A stretch of DNA of 27,316 bases. Origin: Planctomycetia bacterium. GTDB lineage: Bacteria > Planctomycetota > Phycisphaerae > Phycisphaerales > SM1A02. The stretch lies in contig SYIB01000087.1 of the NCBI GenBank assembly GCA_005798965.1, positions 1 through 27,316 of the forward strand, written 5' to 3'. The first letter of the stretch is position 1. Each line of letters begins with the position of its first letter. A program made the translations under genes and the position numbers. Below are positions 15,947 to 24,454 of the stretch, piece by piece. The notes below the pieces were generated by a model, which worked only from the letters and a program-made list of their open reading frames with translations, was not told the origin of the DNA and ran no database searches.

Positions 15947-16788
15947 GCCGCGCCCGCCTCGTCCTGCATGATTTCGCTCAATGCCCGGCGGAGCCGCTCA
16001 TCACGAACGAGGCGGCCGGAGGCAACCTGCGCCGCGTGCTCCATGGCCACGGGATTCTGCCGGTCGTACTCACGGCGGAGCGACCCTTCGAGCAGTCGCT
16101 GGTGCAGGTCTCGCCACGTCTTGCCGATCGAGGGCTTGAGGTTCGTGTTGCGCGCGTACGCCGCGCCACCGAGTTGGATCTTGCGCTCGAACTGGGGCCA
16201 GGATCGACACGGCAGATGCAGGATCTCGATCGGGGCCGGAACCGGCACCAACCGGAGACCGCGCTGGCGCACGAAGTGGTTGCCCTGCTCGACCTCGATG
16301 GAGCGATCACCGCGGTGCGCCACCTTCGGAATGAGCGGACCGCCCATCGGGTTGCGTGACTGTGTGTCGCGCCAGACCAGCCGATCCCAGAATGGACCGG
16401 CACCATCGAGAGCGGGAAAGTTCGTGCGCTCGACCACGGTGGCCTGGGCGGAGGCCGGCAGCGATGCAAACGCTTCCTTGAGGGTGCCGCACGCGGGCCA
16501 CCAGAATTCGTCAGCGTCGTTGTTGATCACCCAGTCGGCACCGTAGTCCGTAGCTGCCATCCGCGCCATGCGCGTCACCCACGCATGCTGCGCATAGTCG
16601 TCCTGGCGTTCTTCGATGACCGTCACAAGCCCCCGGTCACGCCATCGCGCCAGGATGGCGGGGGTGCGATCGGTCGACAGATTGTCGGTGACGATGAAGT
16701 GGTCCACGCCCCGGCTTCGGTGGAACGCGAGGTTCGCCTCGAGGATGTCCTCCTCGTCGCGCACGAGCAGCGTCATCACGAGGATCAC
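15943..16788 (-). CDS. Glycosyltransferase of the Glyco_tranf_2_4 (GT2/GT92-like) type (281 aa)
   Basis: The protein opens MTLLVRDEEDILEANLAFH, continues GVDHFIVTDNLSTDRT, and has WVINNDADEFWWP with the DAD(E) metal motif at 91-94. This set is diagnostic of the Glyco_tranf_2_4 family, common in capsule, O-antigen and exopolysaccharide clusters. A later basic, Trp-rich segment (CRSWPQFERKI) is also typical. It is a soluble GT-A enzyme. The GTG at 16788 overlaps the sulfotransferase TGA as GTGA; an ATG four codons in is an alternative. Its place directly between the sulfotransferase and the exporter suggests the same pathway. Confidence 0.88.
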   Translation of the reverse strand: MILVMTLLVRDEEDILEANLAFHRSRGVDHFIVTDNLSTDRTPAILARWRDRGLVTVIEERQDDYAQHAWVTRMARMAATDYGADWVINNDADEFWWPACGTLKEAFASLPASAQATVVERTNFPALDGAGPFWDRLVWRDTQSRNPMGGPLIPKVAHRGDRSIEVEQGNHFVRQRGLRLVPVPAPIEILHLPCRSWPQFERKIQLGGAAYARNTNLKPSIGKTWRDLHQRLLEGSLRREYDRQNPVAMEHAAQVASGRLVRDERLRRALSEIMQDEAGAA

Positions 16789-17429
16789 GGCTCGTACCCC
16801 AGGATCCTGAAGTCATCGCCATACCGCTCGATGGCGCGCGCGCGCAGCTCGGCGGGCCACTCGATGCCGTGGCGCGCGCGGAGCGGTGGATTGCGGTGCT
16901 CGAGGCTCCGGTCAACGCCGACTGACGACAGCAGCGAGCGAGCGTCTTCCTCGAAGCGCTCGTAGCGGCCGAGCGCATCGACGGCGATGCGGCCGGCGGC
17001 ATCGCCGACGTACTCGACCTGCGGCCGGACATGCGGATGATCCAGCCGCAGCACACCCTCGATGAACCGCGCGAACCCCACGCCATCGAGCCGGATGCCC
17101 TGCCAGAGCGCTTCTTCGACAAGATCGCGGTCGGGCCGGGACCACGCCGATTCAAGGCGCGTCAGCGGGTGGCGCACCATCGCGAACGAGCGGTACCCAC
17201 GCCGCTCGTGCTCGGGAACGACCCGCCGCAATTCATCCAACGTCAGATGCTGCAGGAATCGGGAGCGGCATCGCATGGCCAGAAGATCACTTGATGTCAT
17301 GCGGCCAAACATCCGCTCGCGATCCTCGTGGCGCCAGTCGCCGAGCACGCCAAGGGCAGCCTCGATGCTCGTTCCGCCGCACTTTGGTACGTGGATGAAG
17401 ATGCAGCGATGGACGTGTGAGATCGGCAT
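16785..17429 (-). CDS. Sulfotransferase, family 2-like, PAPS-dependent (214 aa)
   Basis: The 5'-phosphosulfate loop is FIHVPKCGGTSIE (residues 11-23), and the 3'-phosphate site is MVRHPLTRLESAW (84-96, with Arg86 and Ser94). These are the two PAPS-binding signatures of the carbohydrate sulfotransferase family. At 214 residues it is a normal short bacterial form, without a signal or anchor. It would transfer sulfate from PAPS to a sugar hydroxyl of the glycan, in the cytoplasm before export. Sulfated surface polymers are common in marine bacteria, so this is a mild hint of a marine habitat. The gene starts six bases after the preceding GT2 stop and overlaps the next gene by four. Confidence 0.88.
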   Translation of the reverse strand: MPISHVHRCIFIHVPKCGGTSIEAALGVLGDWRHEDRERMFGRMTSSDLLAMRCRSRFLQHLTLDELRRVVPEHERRGYRSFAMVRHPLTRLESAWSRPDRDLVEEALWQGIRLDGVGFARFIEGVLRLDHPHVRPQVEYVGDAAGRIAVDALGRYERFEEDARSLLSSVGVDRSLEHRNPPLRARHGIEWPAELRARAIERYGDDFRILGYEP

Positions 17430-17435
17430 GCGTGG

Positions 17436-18395
17436 TCAGCGCCTCTGCGATGTCGGTCGGACGAGGTAGCGCATCCAGAGCCAGGCCTTGCGCCGCGTGC
17501 CTGGGTTGCGCCGTGGCATGGGTGGCACATTGCGCAACCATGCTAGGGTGACTCCTGCCAGGTGCAGCGCTTGCGACGCGACCGCTGCCGGGAGACCGAG
17601 CGTCTGCACCGCGAGGCGGCGATGGCTCTCAATAAGCAGCGACGGATCATGTCCGTGGAACGCGTGCGAGTCATCGAGGTGCGACGTGCTTGCCGCGCGG
17701 ATGTGCGTGACGACCGCGCCGGGCTCAAACCACCCCCGCCAGCCGGCGCTATGCATGCGCCAGCACCACTCGATCTCCTCGGCATAGAGGAAATAGCGTT
17801 CGTCGTACCCCCCGACCTGCTCGATGATCGATCGGCGCGTCAAGATCGCCGCACCGGTGAGCCAGTCGACCTCGAAGGGCGTGTCGTATCCGTGCAGGTG
17901 GTGGAGCGCGAGGCAATGCGGCGAGCGCGGGTTGCGGCGATCGAGACCCAGCATCGACCAACTCACGAATCCCGAGAGCACCGTGTGGAAGCGATACGCA
18001 CTGAGCTGGTGGGTTCCATCGGCGTTCAGCAGCTTCGGGCCGACGTAGCCGAGCGTCGGATCGCCGTCGAGGAGCCTCACAAGCGCTGCAAGCGATCCAG
18101 GATGGCTCACGGTGTCGGGGTTGAGGCAATAGACGAGCCGGCCGCGGGCGATCCTGAATGCCGCGTTGTTTCCGCCCGCAAAGCCGAGGTTGCGCTCCGC
18201 CCGAACCAGCCGAACGCCGGGAAACTCCCGCTCGACCATGTCGGCGCTGCCATCCCGCGACAGATTGTCGACGACGATCGTCTCGTGCGTGAAGGGCTCG
18301 ACCGACCGTGGGATCGATCGCAGGCAGTCCCGCAAGAGGTCGACCGTGTTGTAGCTCACGATCACGATCGAGACATCGGGCTCATGCTCGTTCAC
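17436..18395 (-). CDS. Glycosyltransferase family 2, rhamnosyltransferase-like (319 aa)
   Basis: The core reads VSIVIVSYNTVDLL, TIVVDNLSRDGSADM, RNLGFAGGNNAAF and LVYCLNPDTV, where NPD replaces DxD as in many WbbL/RfbF-type rhamnosyltransferases. WLTGAAILTRR and GGYDERYFLYAEEIEWCWR form the acceptor and catalytic region. The C-terminus is amphipathic and basic and may touch the membrane. With rfbB, rfbD and rfbA in the same window, dTDP-L-rhamnose is a plausible donor, although GT2 sequence alone does not prove it. The GTG start overlaps the upstream stop as GTGA. Confidence 0.9.
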   Translation of the reverse strand: MNEHEPDVSIVIVSYNTVDLLRDCLRSIPRSVEPFTHETIVVDNLSRDGSADMVEREFPGVRLVRAERNLGFAGGNNAAFRIARGRLVYCLNPDTVSHPGSLAALVRLLDGDPTLGYVGPKLLNADGTHQLSAYRFHTVLSGFVSWSMLGLDRRNPRSPHCLALHHLHGYDTPFEVDWLTGAAILTRRSIIEQVGGYDERYFLYAEEIEWCWRMHSAGWRGWFEPGAVVTHIRAASTSHLDDSHAFHGHDPSLLIESHRRLAVQTLGLPAAVASQALHLAGVTLAWLRNVPPMPRRNPGTRRKAWLWMRYLVRPTSQRR

Positions 18396-20929
18396 CGATG
18401 AAGCCCTCCCATGCCATGCTGGCCAGATGGCTGGCCCTCGTCACCTTCGTCAGCCGGACCCGCCGCGGGGGCGGACCAGCGTCCGGCCTGCTTGAGTTCG
18501 TGCTGTGCTCCAGCATGCGCCGGGTCCAGGACCAATGCACGCCGATACGCGGACTCCGCTTCCGCCAAGCGGCCCTGCCGTCGCAGCGCATTGCCACGGT
18601 TGAAGGTTGCGGATGCCGCGATGCTGGGATCCCCGGCAGCAATGGCGATCACTTCGACAGACGCAAATCGCGCGAGTGCCTCCGAGGGGCGACCGAGAGC
18701 TTCGGCGCAGTTGCCAAGCATGAGTTCGGTCATCGGCTCCCTCGGATCGCGTCGCTGGGCCTCGAGATAGCACTGTTCCGCCAAATCCACGCGACCGAGT
18801 TGCCACTGCGCGTTGCCCAGCGCGTTCCACCCTCGCCACGACTGCGGCCGCTCGTCGACCAGTGCCTCGAGCGCCGGCTCCGCATGGTCAGCGCATCCAC
18901 GCAGCACCTTGCGCATGGCATCCGACACCTCGCGCTCCCACACCTTGCCCGGATCCGGGGCATCCAAGAGCTCGATCACTCGATGTCCCTCGCCTTCAGC
19001 TGTCTCGGCTGCCCAATACTCGGTCCATGCAGGTGCGCGACCGGCGAGCAGCACGTGACTGACTCCGTAGTGCCTGAACAGCTCCGCTCGGCGAGCGTCG
19101 TCAGTCCGGTCATCGAGCATCTCGATCACGTGACGGGTGCGCGTGGCGCCAGCAGGGACACCAGTGGAACTTCGCTCGCTGCACACGAGCGCCGGTCCAC
19201 GAAGCATGGCGACCCATGTCCCGGTCAGCCGACCGCAAGCAAGCACAGCCCCATCGGGAATCGCTCGGTCCATCCAATCGCGATTCTTGACGAGGCCGTC
19301 GAAGGCAGCACCGCATCGATCGTGAGACGAGGCCATCGCTCGATGCCACCACTGATCCATCCGTGCAGGTGCATCACGACCCGCATTTGCGACGCCGACC
19401 CATGCGGCGAGCAGCATCATGCCCAGCCCCCCCATGATCGACCATGCCCGACAAGCGCCGGTCGCACGCTCGAGGCTTGCCGCCATGGCCGGCAGTGCAA
19501 GCATGCACCAAAGGACCGTGGCGAGCGCCTCGAACCTGAGCACCATCCACTGCGCACCAAGGAACCCGATCGCCGCCGTGCACAGCGTCGGGATGGACAT
19601 GACGCCCACGACGACAAGGATCGCCCCCACCGCCACGGCTGCCTGCGGCCTGCCGAGCAGGGAGAGCGCGAGGACGGTTGCTGCGATTGCGGACCAAAGA
19701 CGCCATGCACGCACGCCGCCGAGTCCACCCGTGAAGCCTCGGCCCCAATCCCTCGCGATGAACCGGCGGCCGTCAGACTGGCTCATCGTGAAGCCGTCCT
19801 GGCGGTAGATCGCCGTCGACCGCGTGCGGCCGAGGGCATCCGGCGTGCCGCTGCCGGCCTGCGACTCGCTTCCTGCGGTCCCATCGAGCTTCCATTGCGT
19901 TCGCTCCCAGGCCGATGCAGGTGCAACATCACCGGCGCGTCCCGGATTGGCAGTCATGGCCTTCACGGCCACCAACATCGGGACCGAGGCGATCACCAGA
20001 CCGGCAGCACATGCCCATGGTGTGGTTGGCTTCCCGATGCCACGCAGCCAGCGCCACAGCATCGAGCATCCAAGCGCAGGCAGGAGCATCACCAGCACAA
20101 AGCCCGCATAGAGCGGGTGCACCATGGCCACGACCAGCGTCAGGCCCGCGCACGCAAGCGCGGCGTGCCAGGCACGGCCGTCCCGCGCCAGCACGAGTGC
20201 AACGCCACCCACCGCGATCGGAACGGCGAACCACGGCGCAAGCTGATTGGGATAGAGCGTGTAGTTGCAGTCGACGCGTGACAGCACCACGAGCACCGCT
20301 GCGATCCATGGTGCCCAGCGGCCACCAACGATGACCCACGCGGTCCACGCGGCGGCACCGGCGATCATCAGGCGTGACGCTCCAAGTGAGCCGAACCAGA
20401 CATCGAGTGGGTCGAGTCCCGTCAGCCAGGCCACGATCGCGTGCACGGCATGCAGGATGTTGGTGTGGTAGAGCGGATAGGGATACTGGCCAGGAGTCCG
20501 TACGAACGGATCCACGTTGGAGAAGCCCTGGTCGAGGAGGAAGCGGATCCTCGCGACGTGGACGCGTGCATCATTGTCGAGGATCGCCCCGATGCGTTCC
20601 GCAAGCACCGCATCGACGATGACGACGCATGCCCCGAGGATGGCGACGACCGTGACGCTGCCGCGAAGATCGCGCCACACGCGCTGCCGGACGAGTTCGA
20701 TCGCTCCCCACCCCACGAACCCGGCGGCAACCACCGCCACCACACCCGTCGGCAGCCGCAGCAGATATCCCGCCACGACAACGGGTGCAAGCGCGATGAG
20801 CGACGCCATCCAACCGATGCCGAGCCATGCCAAGGGGCCGCCACCCCACGCCGCCGGCACTCGACGCCGTACGAGTGCCACACCAGGCAGTGCAAGCAGC
20901 AGCCAACACAGCATCGGAAGCAGACTCAT
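18392..20929 (-). CDS. Polytopic membrane protein with C-terminal TPR repeats, GT-C-like (845 aa)
   Basis: Residues 1 to about 560 hold many hydrophobic spans, starting LLPMLCWLLLALPGVAL. The first large extracytoplasmic-looking loop is acidic and aromatic: DNDARVHVARIRFLLDQG, then PFVRTPGQYPYPLYHTNI. Such Asp/His loops are what GT-C enzymes use to handle polyprenyl-phosphate sugars. After a soluble region comes a TPR stretch (684-814, with WNALGNAQWQLGRVDLAEQCY and NRGNALRRQGRLAEAESAY). I do not recognise a named family. Roles to consider are a polyprenyl-dependent glycosyltransferase, a polymerase or a ligase. The ATG at 20929 is chosen because GGAGGAG lies just upstream and it overlaps the previous stop as ATGA; the 116-codon upstream extension is shadow. 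Confidence 0.85.
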   Translation of the reverse strand: MSLLPMLCWLLLALPGVALVRRRVPAAWGGGPLAWLGIGWMASLIALAPVVVAGYLLRLPTGVVAVVAAGFVGWGAIELVRQRVWRDLRGSVTVVAILGACVVIVDAVLAERIGAILDNDARVHVARIRFLLDQGFSNVDPFVRTPGQYPYPLYHTNILHAVHAIVAWLTGLDPLDVWFGSLGASRLMIAGAAAWTAWVIVGGRWAPWIAAVLVVLSRVDCNYTLYPNQLAPWFAVPIAVGGVALVLARDGRAWHAALACAGLTLVVAMVHPLYAGFVLVMLLPALGCSMLWRWLRGIGKPTTPWACAAGLVIASVPMLVAVKAMTANPGRAGDVAPASAWERTQWKLDGTAGSESQAGSGTPDALGRTRSTAIYRQDGFTMSQSDGRRFIARDWGRGFTGGLGGVRAWRLWSAIAATVLALSLLGRPQAAVAVGAILVVVGVMSIPTLCTAAIGFLGAQWMVLRFEALATVLWCMLALPAMAASLERATGACRAWSIMGGLGMMLLAAWVGVANAGRDAPARMDQWWHRAMASSHDRCGAAFDGLVKNRDWMDRAIPDGAVLACGRLTGTWVAMLRGPALVCSERSSTGVPAGATRTRHVIEMLDDRTDDARRAELFRHYGVSHVLLAGRAPAWTEYWAAETAEGEGHRVIELLDAPDPGKVWEREVSDAMRKVLRGCADHAEPALEALVDERPQSWRGWNALGNAQWQLGRVDLAEQCYLEAQRRDPREPMTELMLGNCAEALGRPSEALARFASVEVIAIAAGDPSIAASATFNRGNALRRQGRLAEAESAYRRALVLDPAHAGAQHELKQAGRWSAPAAGPADEGDEGQPSGQHGMGGLHR

Positions 20930-21924
20930 CGAACTCCTCCGGGCAGGCGACGACCTCGCAGGCGATCGGCAAGACCTTGGCAGAGCCCGACACAACGCGC
21001 GACGCTGCGTGCAACGCCGAGCGGCACGAAGGCCACCATCGACGGACCGGCCCGGGCAACCATCGCAGCGGCCATCGGCACCTGCAGGAGCGCGAGGAGC
21101 GCCACTGGTACCGCAACGCTCCACCACGGTGCACCCCACCATGGTGCTGCGGCAGCGACTGGGAGCGTCAGCGGGATGAATGGCTGCAGATGATCGAGTG
21201 CCGAGCTGTAGGAGTTGCGAGTGCTGCGTCCCCGGTGTTCCAGGTGCAGGGCCACGCGCCATCGCCCCTGCCCGCACTGCACCCGCAGGTACCTCGCCAG
21301 TCGATCGGCGTGGAAGTGCTGCACGACCGACGCACGTTCGAACCGCAGGCGCCGGCCCGAATCAATCACCCGGAACGCAAACTCCGCGTCCTGCGCCTTG
21401 AGGTATCGCTCGTCGAAGCCGCCAAGCCGATCCAGCACGCTGCGCCGGTAGAGCACGTCGAAGGTCGCGAGAAAGTCAACCTCCTCGGGCATGCGTGCAT
21501 GGCGCACCATGATCTCCTCATGGATCAGGCGCTCCAGGAGCGACGCACCCGGCGCGATCCCGTATGTCCCGCCAACGCCGGCGACACCATCGTCCTCCAG
21601 CGCCGGCAGAAGCCGCTCGAGCGCATCCGGCGCAGCGACGCAATCCGCATCGACGAACCACACGAGGTCCGTGGTCGCCTGCCGCCAGCCGAGGTTGCGT
21701 GCCGCAGCGGGTCCCTGCCCCGTCCCAGGCACCACGTCGATCCCGCGGCGCTCTGCCTCGACTGCTGTGCCATCGCGCGAACCGTCGTCAACGAGCACGA
21801 TGCGCGCGAGTCGTGATGCGGCCCGTGCGCGGACGGTGAGCGCAGCATCGAGACATGGTCCGATCGTCCGCGCCGCATCCCGGGCAGGAATGATCAGGGT
21901 CACGTCGTGGTCCCTCGCGATCAT
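20926..21924 (-). CDS. Glycosyltransferase family 2 with C-terminal membrane segments (332 aa)
   Basis: The GT-A core opens VTLIIPARDAARTIGPCLD, has RIVLVDDGSRDGT, GQGPAAARNLGW and the metal site WFVDADC (DAD 92-94), then GGFDERYLKAQDAEFAFRV. Hydrophobic stretches (LTLPVAAAAPWWGA, VAVPVALLALLQVPMAAAMVA) at about 235-290 make it a membrane-associated enzyme. The ATG at 21924 overlaps the TPR gene stop as ATGA. It sits between the two polytopic TPR genes, so the three may function together. Sugar specificity is unknown. Confidence 0.9.
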   Translation of the reverse strand: MIARDHDVTLIIPARDAARTIGPCLDAALTVRARAASRLARIVLVDDGSRDGTAVEAERRGIDVVPGTGQGPAAARNLGWRQATTDLVWFVDADCVAAPDALERLLPALEDDGVAGVGGTYGIAPGASLLERLIHEEIMVRHARMPEEVDFLATFDVLYRRSVLDRLGGFDERYLKAQDAEFAFRVIDSGRRLRFERASVVQHFHADRLARYLRVQCGQGRWRVALHLEHRGRSTRNSYSSALDHLQPFIPLTLPVAAAAPWWGAPWWSVAVPVALLALLQVPMAAAMVARAGPSMVAFVPLGVARSVARCVGLCQGLADRLRGRRLPGGVR

Positions 21925-23690
21925 GGTGCCGTGGCTCCACTGCCGGCATCGCCCGGGAACTCCTTCAGCCACGCTCGCGCGCGCTCCATCACGGCGGGAT
22001 CGCGCGCGTCAGCGGCGAGGCGCTCGAGCACCATCGATGCCGCCTCCATGTTGCCGCTCTCCGCACGCGAAAGTCCGAGGAGCAACGCCAGTCGTTCGGA
22101 GGATGGTGATCGTCGCGAGGCTTTCTCATACGCCTCGGCAGCTTCGGCATAGCGACCGAGCGCCCGCAGCGCATCGCCCTTGGCGCCACGAACGCTTGCT
22201 GTCTTGGTGCCGAGCGACTCGGCTCGGAGCAACCAGTCAAGCGCCTCCTCTGGATGCCCGGCGCGCACCTCGAGCACCCCGAGCATCGCGGCAGCCGAGC
22301 CATCGGAGGGACGCGCATCGAACGCAGCCGCCGCATCGAGACGCGCACCATCGTCGTCGCCCGCAGCAAGACGGCTCAGTGACCGATTCATCAGGGCGGT
22401 GGCATCGTCGGGACGCATCGCGATGACCGGGTCCCACAGTCGACTCGGCGAGCACCACGCCTCGTTGCGGTTGATGGTGGTGACGACAGCCGTCACGATC
22501 GCGGCAATGACCACGAGGCTCCCCAGGCGCCTCCACCCGCTTCCAGCCCGGGATGTCGGCACCGCGGCGAGCGCAACGAACGCCAGCACCGGACCGAGCA
22601 GCGCGAGGTAGAGCCTGTGGTCCGCGACCGGATCTCGCAGCGGGACGATGCTCGACGTCGGGAGCAACATGATCAACGGCAGCGCGCCGAGGATCCACCA
22701 CCATGCTCCTTGAGCAAGGCCGACGACCAGCGTTGCCAGCATGGACAGCACGGCCGCCGCACCGACGATTCTCGGCCAAGGTGCAGTCTCGATGACGGTC
22801 CACCCATGATCGATGCTCATCAGCGCTGGCAGGATCAGTTCGCCTGCATAGATCCCAAAGGCCCCGAGTTCGGCCCACGCATACGTCAACGGATGCACGC
22901 CCGGCACGCTGAATCCAGCGGACCGAGCGACACCGCCGTCGTCGAGCAGCGAATCGATCACCCCGAGCGGCAGCAGCAGAAGCAGCGACACCCAGCAGGC
23001 CGCGTGCATCATCCACCGCTCTCGAAGGCTCGCCGCCAACGATCCCGTGCAGATCGCCGCGTCCACGGCAAGCACAAGGGCGGGCACGGTGACTGCGGAT
23101 GGCTTGGAGAGGATCGCCGCGGCGCATCCAACAACAGCGAGCGCCTGCCACCGTACCGAAGCCCCTGCGCGGGAGGCTCGCACGAGGCCCCACACCGCCA
23201 AGAGCGCACCAATCCCCACGAGCAGCTCCGCTCGTTGGATCACGTAGCTGACCGAGGCCGTCTGGACAGGGTGAACCGCCCACAACGCGGATGCCGCCAT
23301 GCACACGGCGAAGATCCAGGTCGGTTGCGCGGCCAACACTCCTCGCTCCAGGAGCCTGCACGCAGCCGTCCAAAGGACGACCATGCACAGCGCGGCTGCC
23401 ACGCCGTGGAGCGCGATGTTCAGTGCGTGATATCCGCGCGAATCCAGGCCGCCGAGATGATGGTTGACCCCGAGCGTCAGTTGCACGAGCGGCCGCTGGC
23501 CCGCCGAAAGGGCCGACCAACTCCGCCACGGGGCATCGACCTGCTGCTCCCGATCGACGATCTGCACGAGGTCATCGTGAACGAACGGCGCATCCACCAC
23601 CGGACGCCACACGAGGATCACCAAGACCCAAAGCATGGAGGCCGCGAGCATGACGGGCCGAGTGGTCAGGGCCAGCGGAGTCGATGTCAT
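21921..23690 (-). CDS. Polytopic membrane protein with C-terminal TPR repeats, TMTC/GT-C-like (589 aa)
   Basis: The protein starts with a hydrophobic segment and then the loop FVHDDLVQIVD, followed by RPLVQLTLGVNHHLGG and YHALNIALHGVAA. This HDD-plus-NxxLH layout is characteristic of bacterial relatives of TMTC/PMT-type glycosyltransferases, where the acidic pair in the first periplasmic loop is catalytic. About ten further membrane spans follow (to about 405), then TPR repeats (423-570, with GDALRALGRYAEAAEAYEKA). Family members transfer sugars from polyprenyl-phosphate donors to proteins or glycans. It is first in the operon; AAGGAA nine bases before the ATG at 23690 supports the start. Identification as an active transferase is an inference. 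Confidence 0.87.
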   Translation of the reverse strand: MTSTPLALTTRPVMLAASMLWVLVILVWRPVVDAPFVHDDLVQIVDREQQVDAPWRSWSALSAGQRPLVQLTLGVNHHLGGLDSRGYHALNIALHGVAAALCMVVLWTAACRLLERGVLAAQPTWIFAVCMAASALWAVHPVQTASVSYVIQRAELLVGIGALLAVWGLVRASRAGASVRWQALAVVGCAAAILSKPSAVTVPALVLAVDAAICTGSLAASLRERWMMHAACWVSLLLLLPLGVIDSLLDDGGVARSAGFSVPGVHPLTYAWAELGAFGIYAGELILPALMSIDHGWTVIETAPWPRIVGAAAVLSMLATLVVGLAQGAWWWILGALPLIMLLPTSSIVPLRDPVADHRLYLALLGPVLAFVALAAVPTSRAGSGWRRLGSLVVIAAIVTAVVTTINRNEAWCSPSRLWDPVIAMRPDDATALMNRSLSRLAAGDDDGARLDAAAAFDARPSDGSAAAMLGVLEVRAGHPEEALDWLLRAESLGTKTASVRGAKGDALRALGRYAEAAEAYEKASRRSPSSERLALLLGLSRAESGNMEAASMVLERLAADARDPAVMERARAWLKEFPGDAGSGATAP

Positions 23691-23699
23691 GCTCGGTGG

Positions 23700-23705
23700 T
23701 TCCTT
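23700..23705 (-). promoter_or_regulatory. Ribosome binding site AAGGAA
   Basis: AAGGAA on the minus strand lies nine bases before the ATG at 23690, with CCACC following. It resembles the AAAGGAACCCCC site before 7372 and marks the first gene of the nine-gene operon as led by a normal leader. Confidence 0.55.
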
Positions 23706-23731
23706 GCGACCGACATGACCGATGGTACCTT
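23704..23731 (+). promoter_or_regulatory. Candidate promoter: TTGCGA - 16 - TACCTT, leaderless start
   Basis: A TTGCGA (23704-23709) and a TACCTT (23726-23731) are 16 bases apart, and the GTG at 23738 follows six bases later. The region overlaps the leader of the divergent operon, so the two may be coupled. Sequence match to the consensus is only moderate. Confidence 0.3.
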
Positions 23732-23737
23732 CGAACC

Positions 23738-24454
23738 GTGCAATCCCTGAGCGCGCCGAGCAACCTCACTGACGAGCAGATCCTTGCGGGGACGTGGGTC
23801 GTGGTTCCGGTCTTCAACGAATGCACCGCCGTGGAATCGGTGCTGCGCGCGCTCCGCCGCGTGTTTCCCAACGTCGTTGCTGTGGATGACGGCTCGTCCG
23901 ACGGATCGTGGAAGACGCTGCAGGCGCATGCGACCTATGCGCTGCGCCACGCGGTGAATCGCGGTCAAGGCGCCGCACTCCAGACCGGCACTGACTTTGC
24001 GCTCGACAAGGGTGCGCACCGGATCGCGCACTTCGACGCTGACGGCCAGCACCGCGTGGAGGATCTGGTCCGCATGGCCTGCGCCGTGGCGCGTGATGAG
24101 TGCGACATCGCCCTCGGCGATCGGTTCAGGGGTGCCTCGCGCATTCCAGCGATCCGGGCGGCTCTCATCCGGCTTGCTGCGGTCATGCATCGACTGACCA
24201 GCGGCATCGTGCTGAACGATGTCCACAACGGACTCCGCGTGCTCAGCGCCGAGGCCGCTCGACGCTGCGAACTCCGCTCCGATCGCATGGCGCATGCGAG
24301 CGAACTCATCGACCTGATCGCTGTTTCGGGCATGCGTGTGGGGCAATTCCCCACCACGATCGAGTACACCGAGTACTCGATCGCCAAGGGGCAGCGGGCT
24401 TCGGCCCGCGCGCGCATCCTGGTCCACTATGCCGTGGGGAAGGTTTTCCGATGA
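23738..24454 (+). CDS. Glycosyltransferase family 2, polyprenyl-phosphate sugar synthase type (238 aa)
   Basis: The core reads TWVVVPVFNECTAVESVL, NVVAVDDGSSDGSW, HAVNRGQGAALQTG and AHFDADGQHRVED (DAD 100-102). DADGQH is the hallmark of the GT2 branch that loads a sugar onto polyprenyl phosphate (DPM1/GtrB-like and relatives). It lacks its own membrane segments, but the next gene, overlapping as ATGA, supplies a DUF2304 membrane partner. Such pairs are common. Its product would be a lipid-linked monosaccharide, a natural donor for the two GT-C-like proteins of the divergent operon. The GTG is preferred over the ATG at 23684, which would overlap the divergent gene. There is no Shine-Dalgarno. 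Confidence 0.88.
   Translation: MQSLSAPSNLTDEQILAGTWVVVPVFNECTAVESVLRALRRVFPNVVAVDDGSSDGSWKTLQAHATYALRHAVNRGQGAALQTGTDFALDKGAHRIAHFDADGQHRVEDLVRMACAVARDECDIALGDRFRGASRIPAIRAALIRLAAVMHRLTSGIVLNDVHNGLRVLSAEAARRCELRSDRMAHASELIDLIAVSGMRVGQFPTTIEYTEYSIAKGQRASARARILVHYAVGKVFR

Noticed and set aside
18308..20281. 657-codon open frame on the plus strand
   Set aside because: It is antisense to the polytopic TPR gene; the product is rich in Arg, His and Cys with no fold-like pattern.
18392..21277. Longer 961-codon version of the polytopic TPR gene
   Set aside because: The first 116 codons lie inside the upstream GT2 gene and are not protein-like; GGAGGAG precedes the ATG at 20929.
22617..23750. 377-codon open frame on the plus strand
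   Set aside because: Antisense to the TMTC-like gene; low-complexity Arg/His/Gln-rich product.
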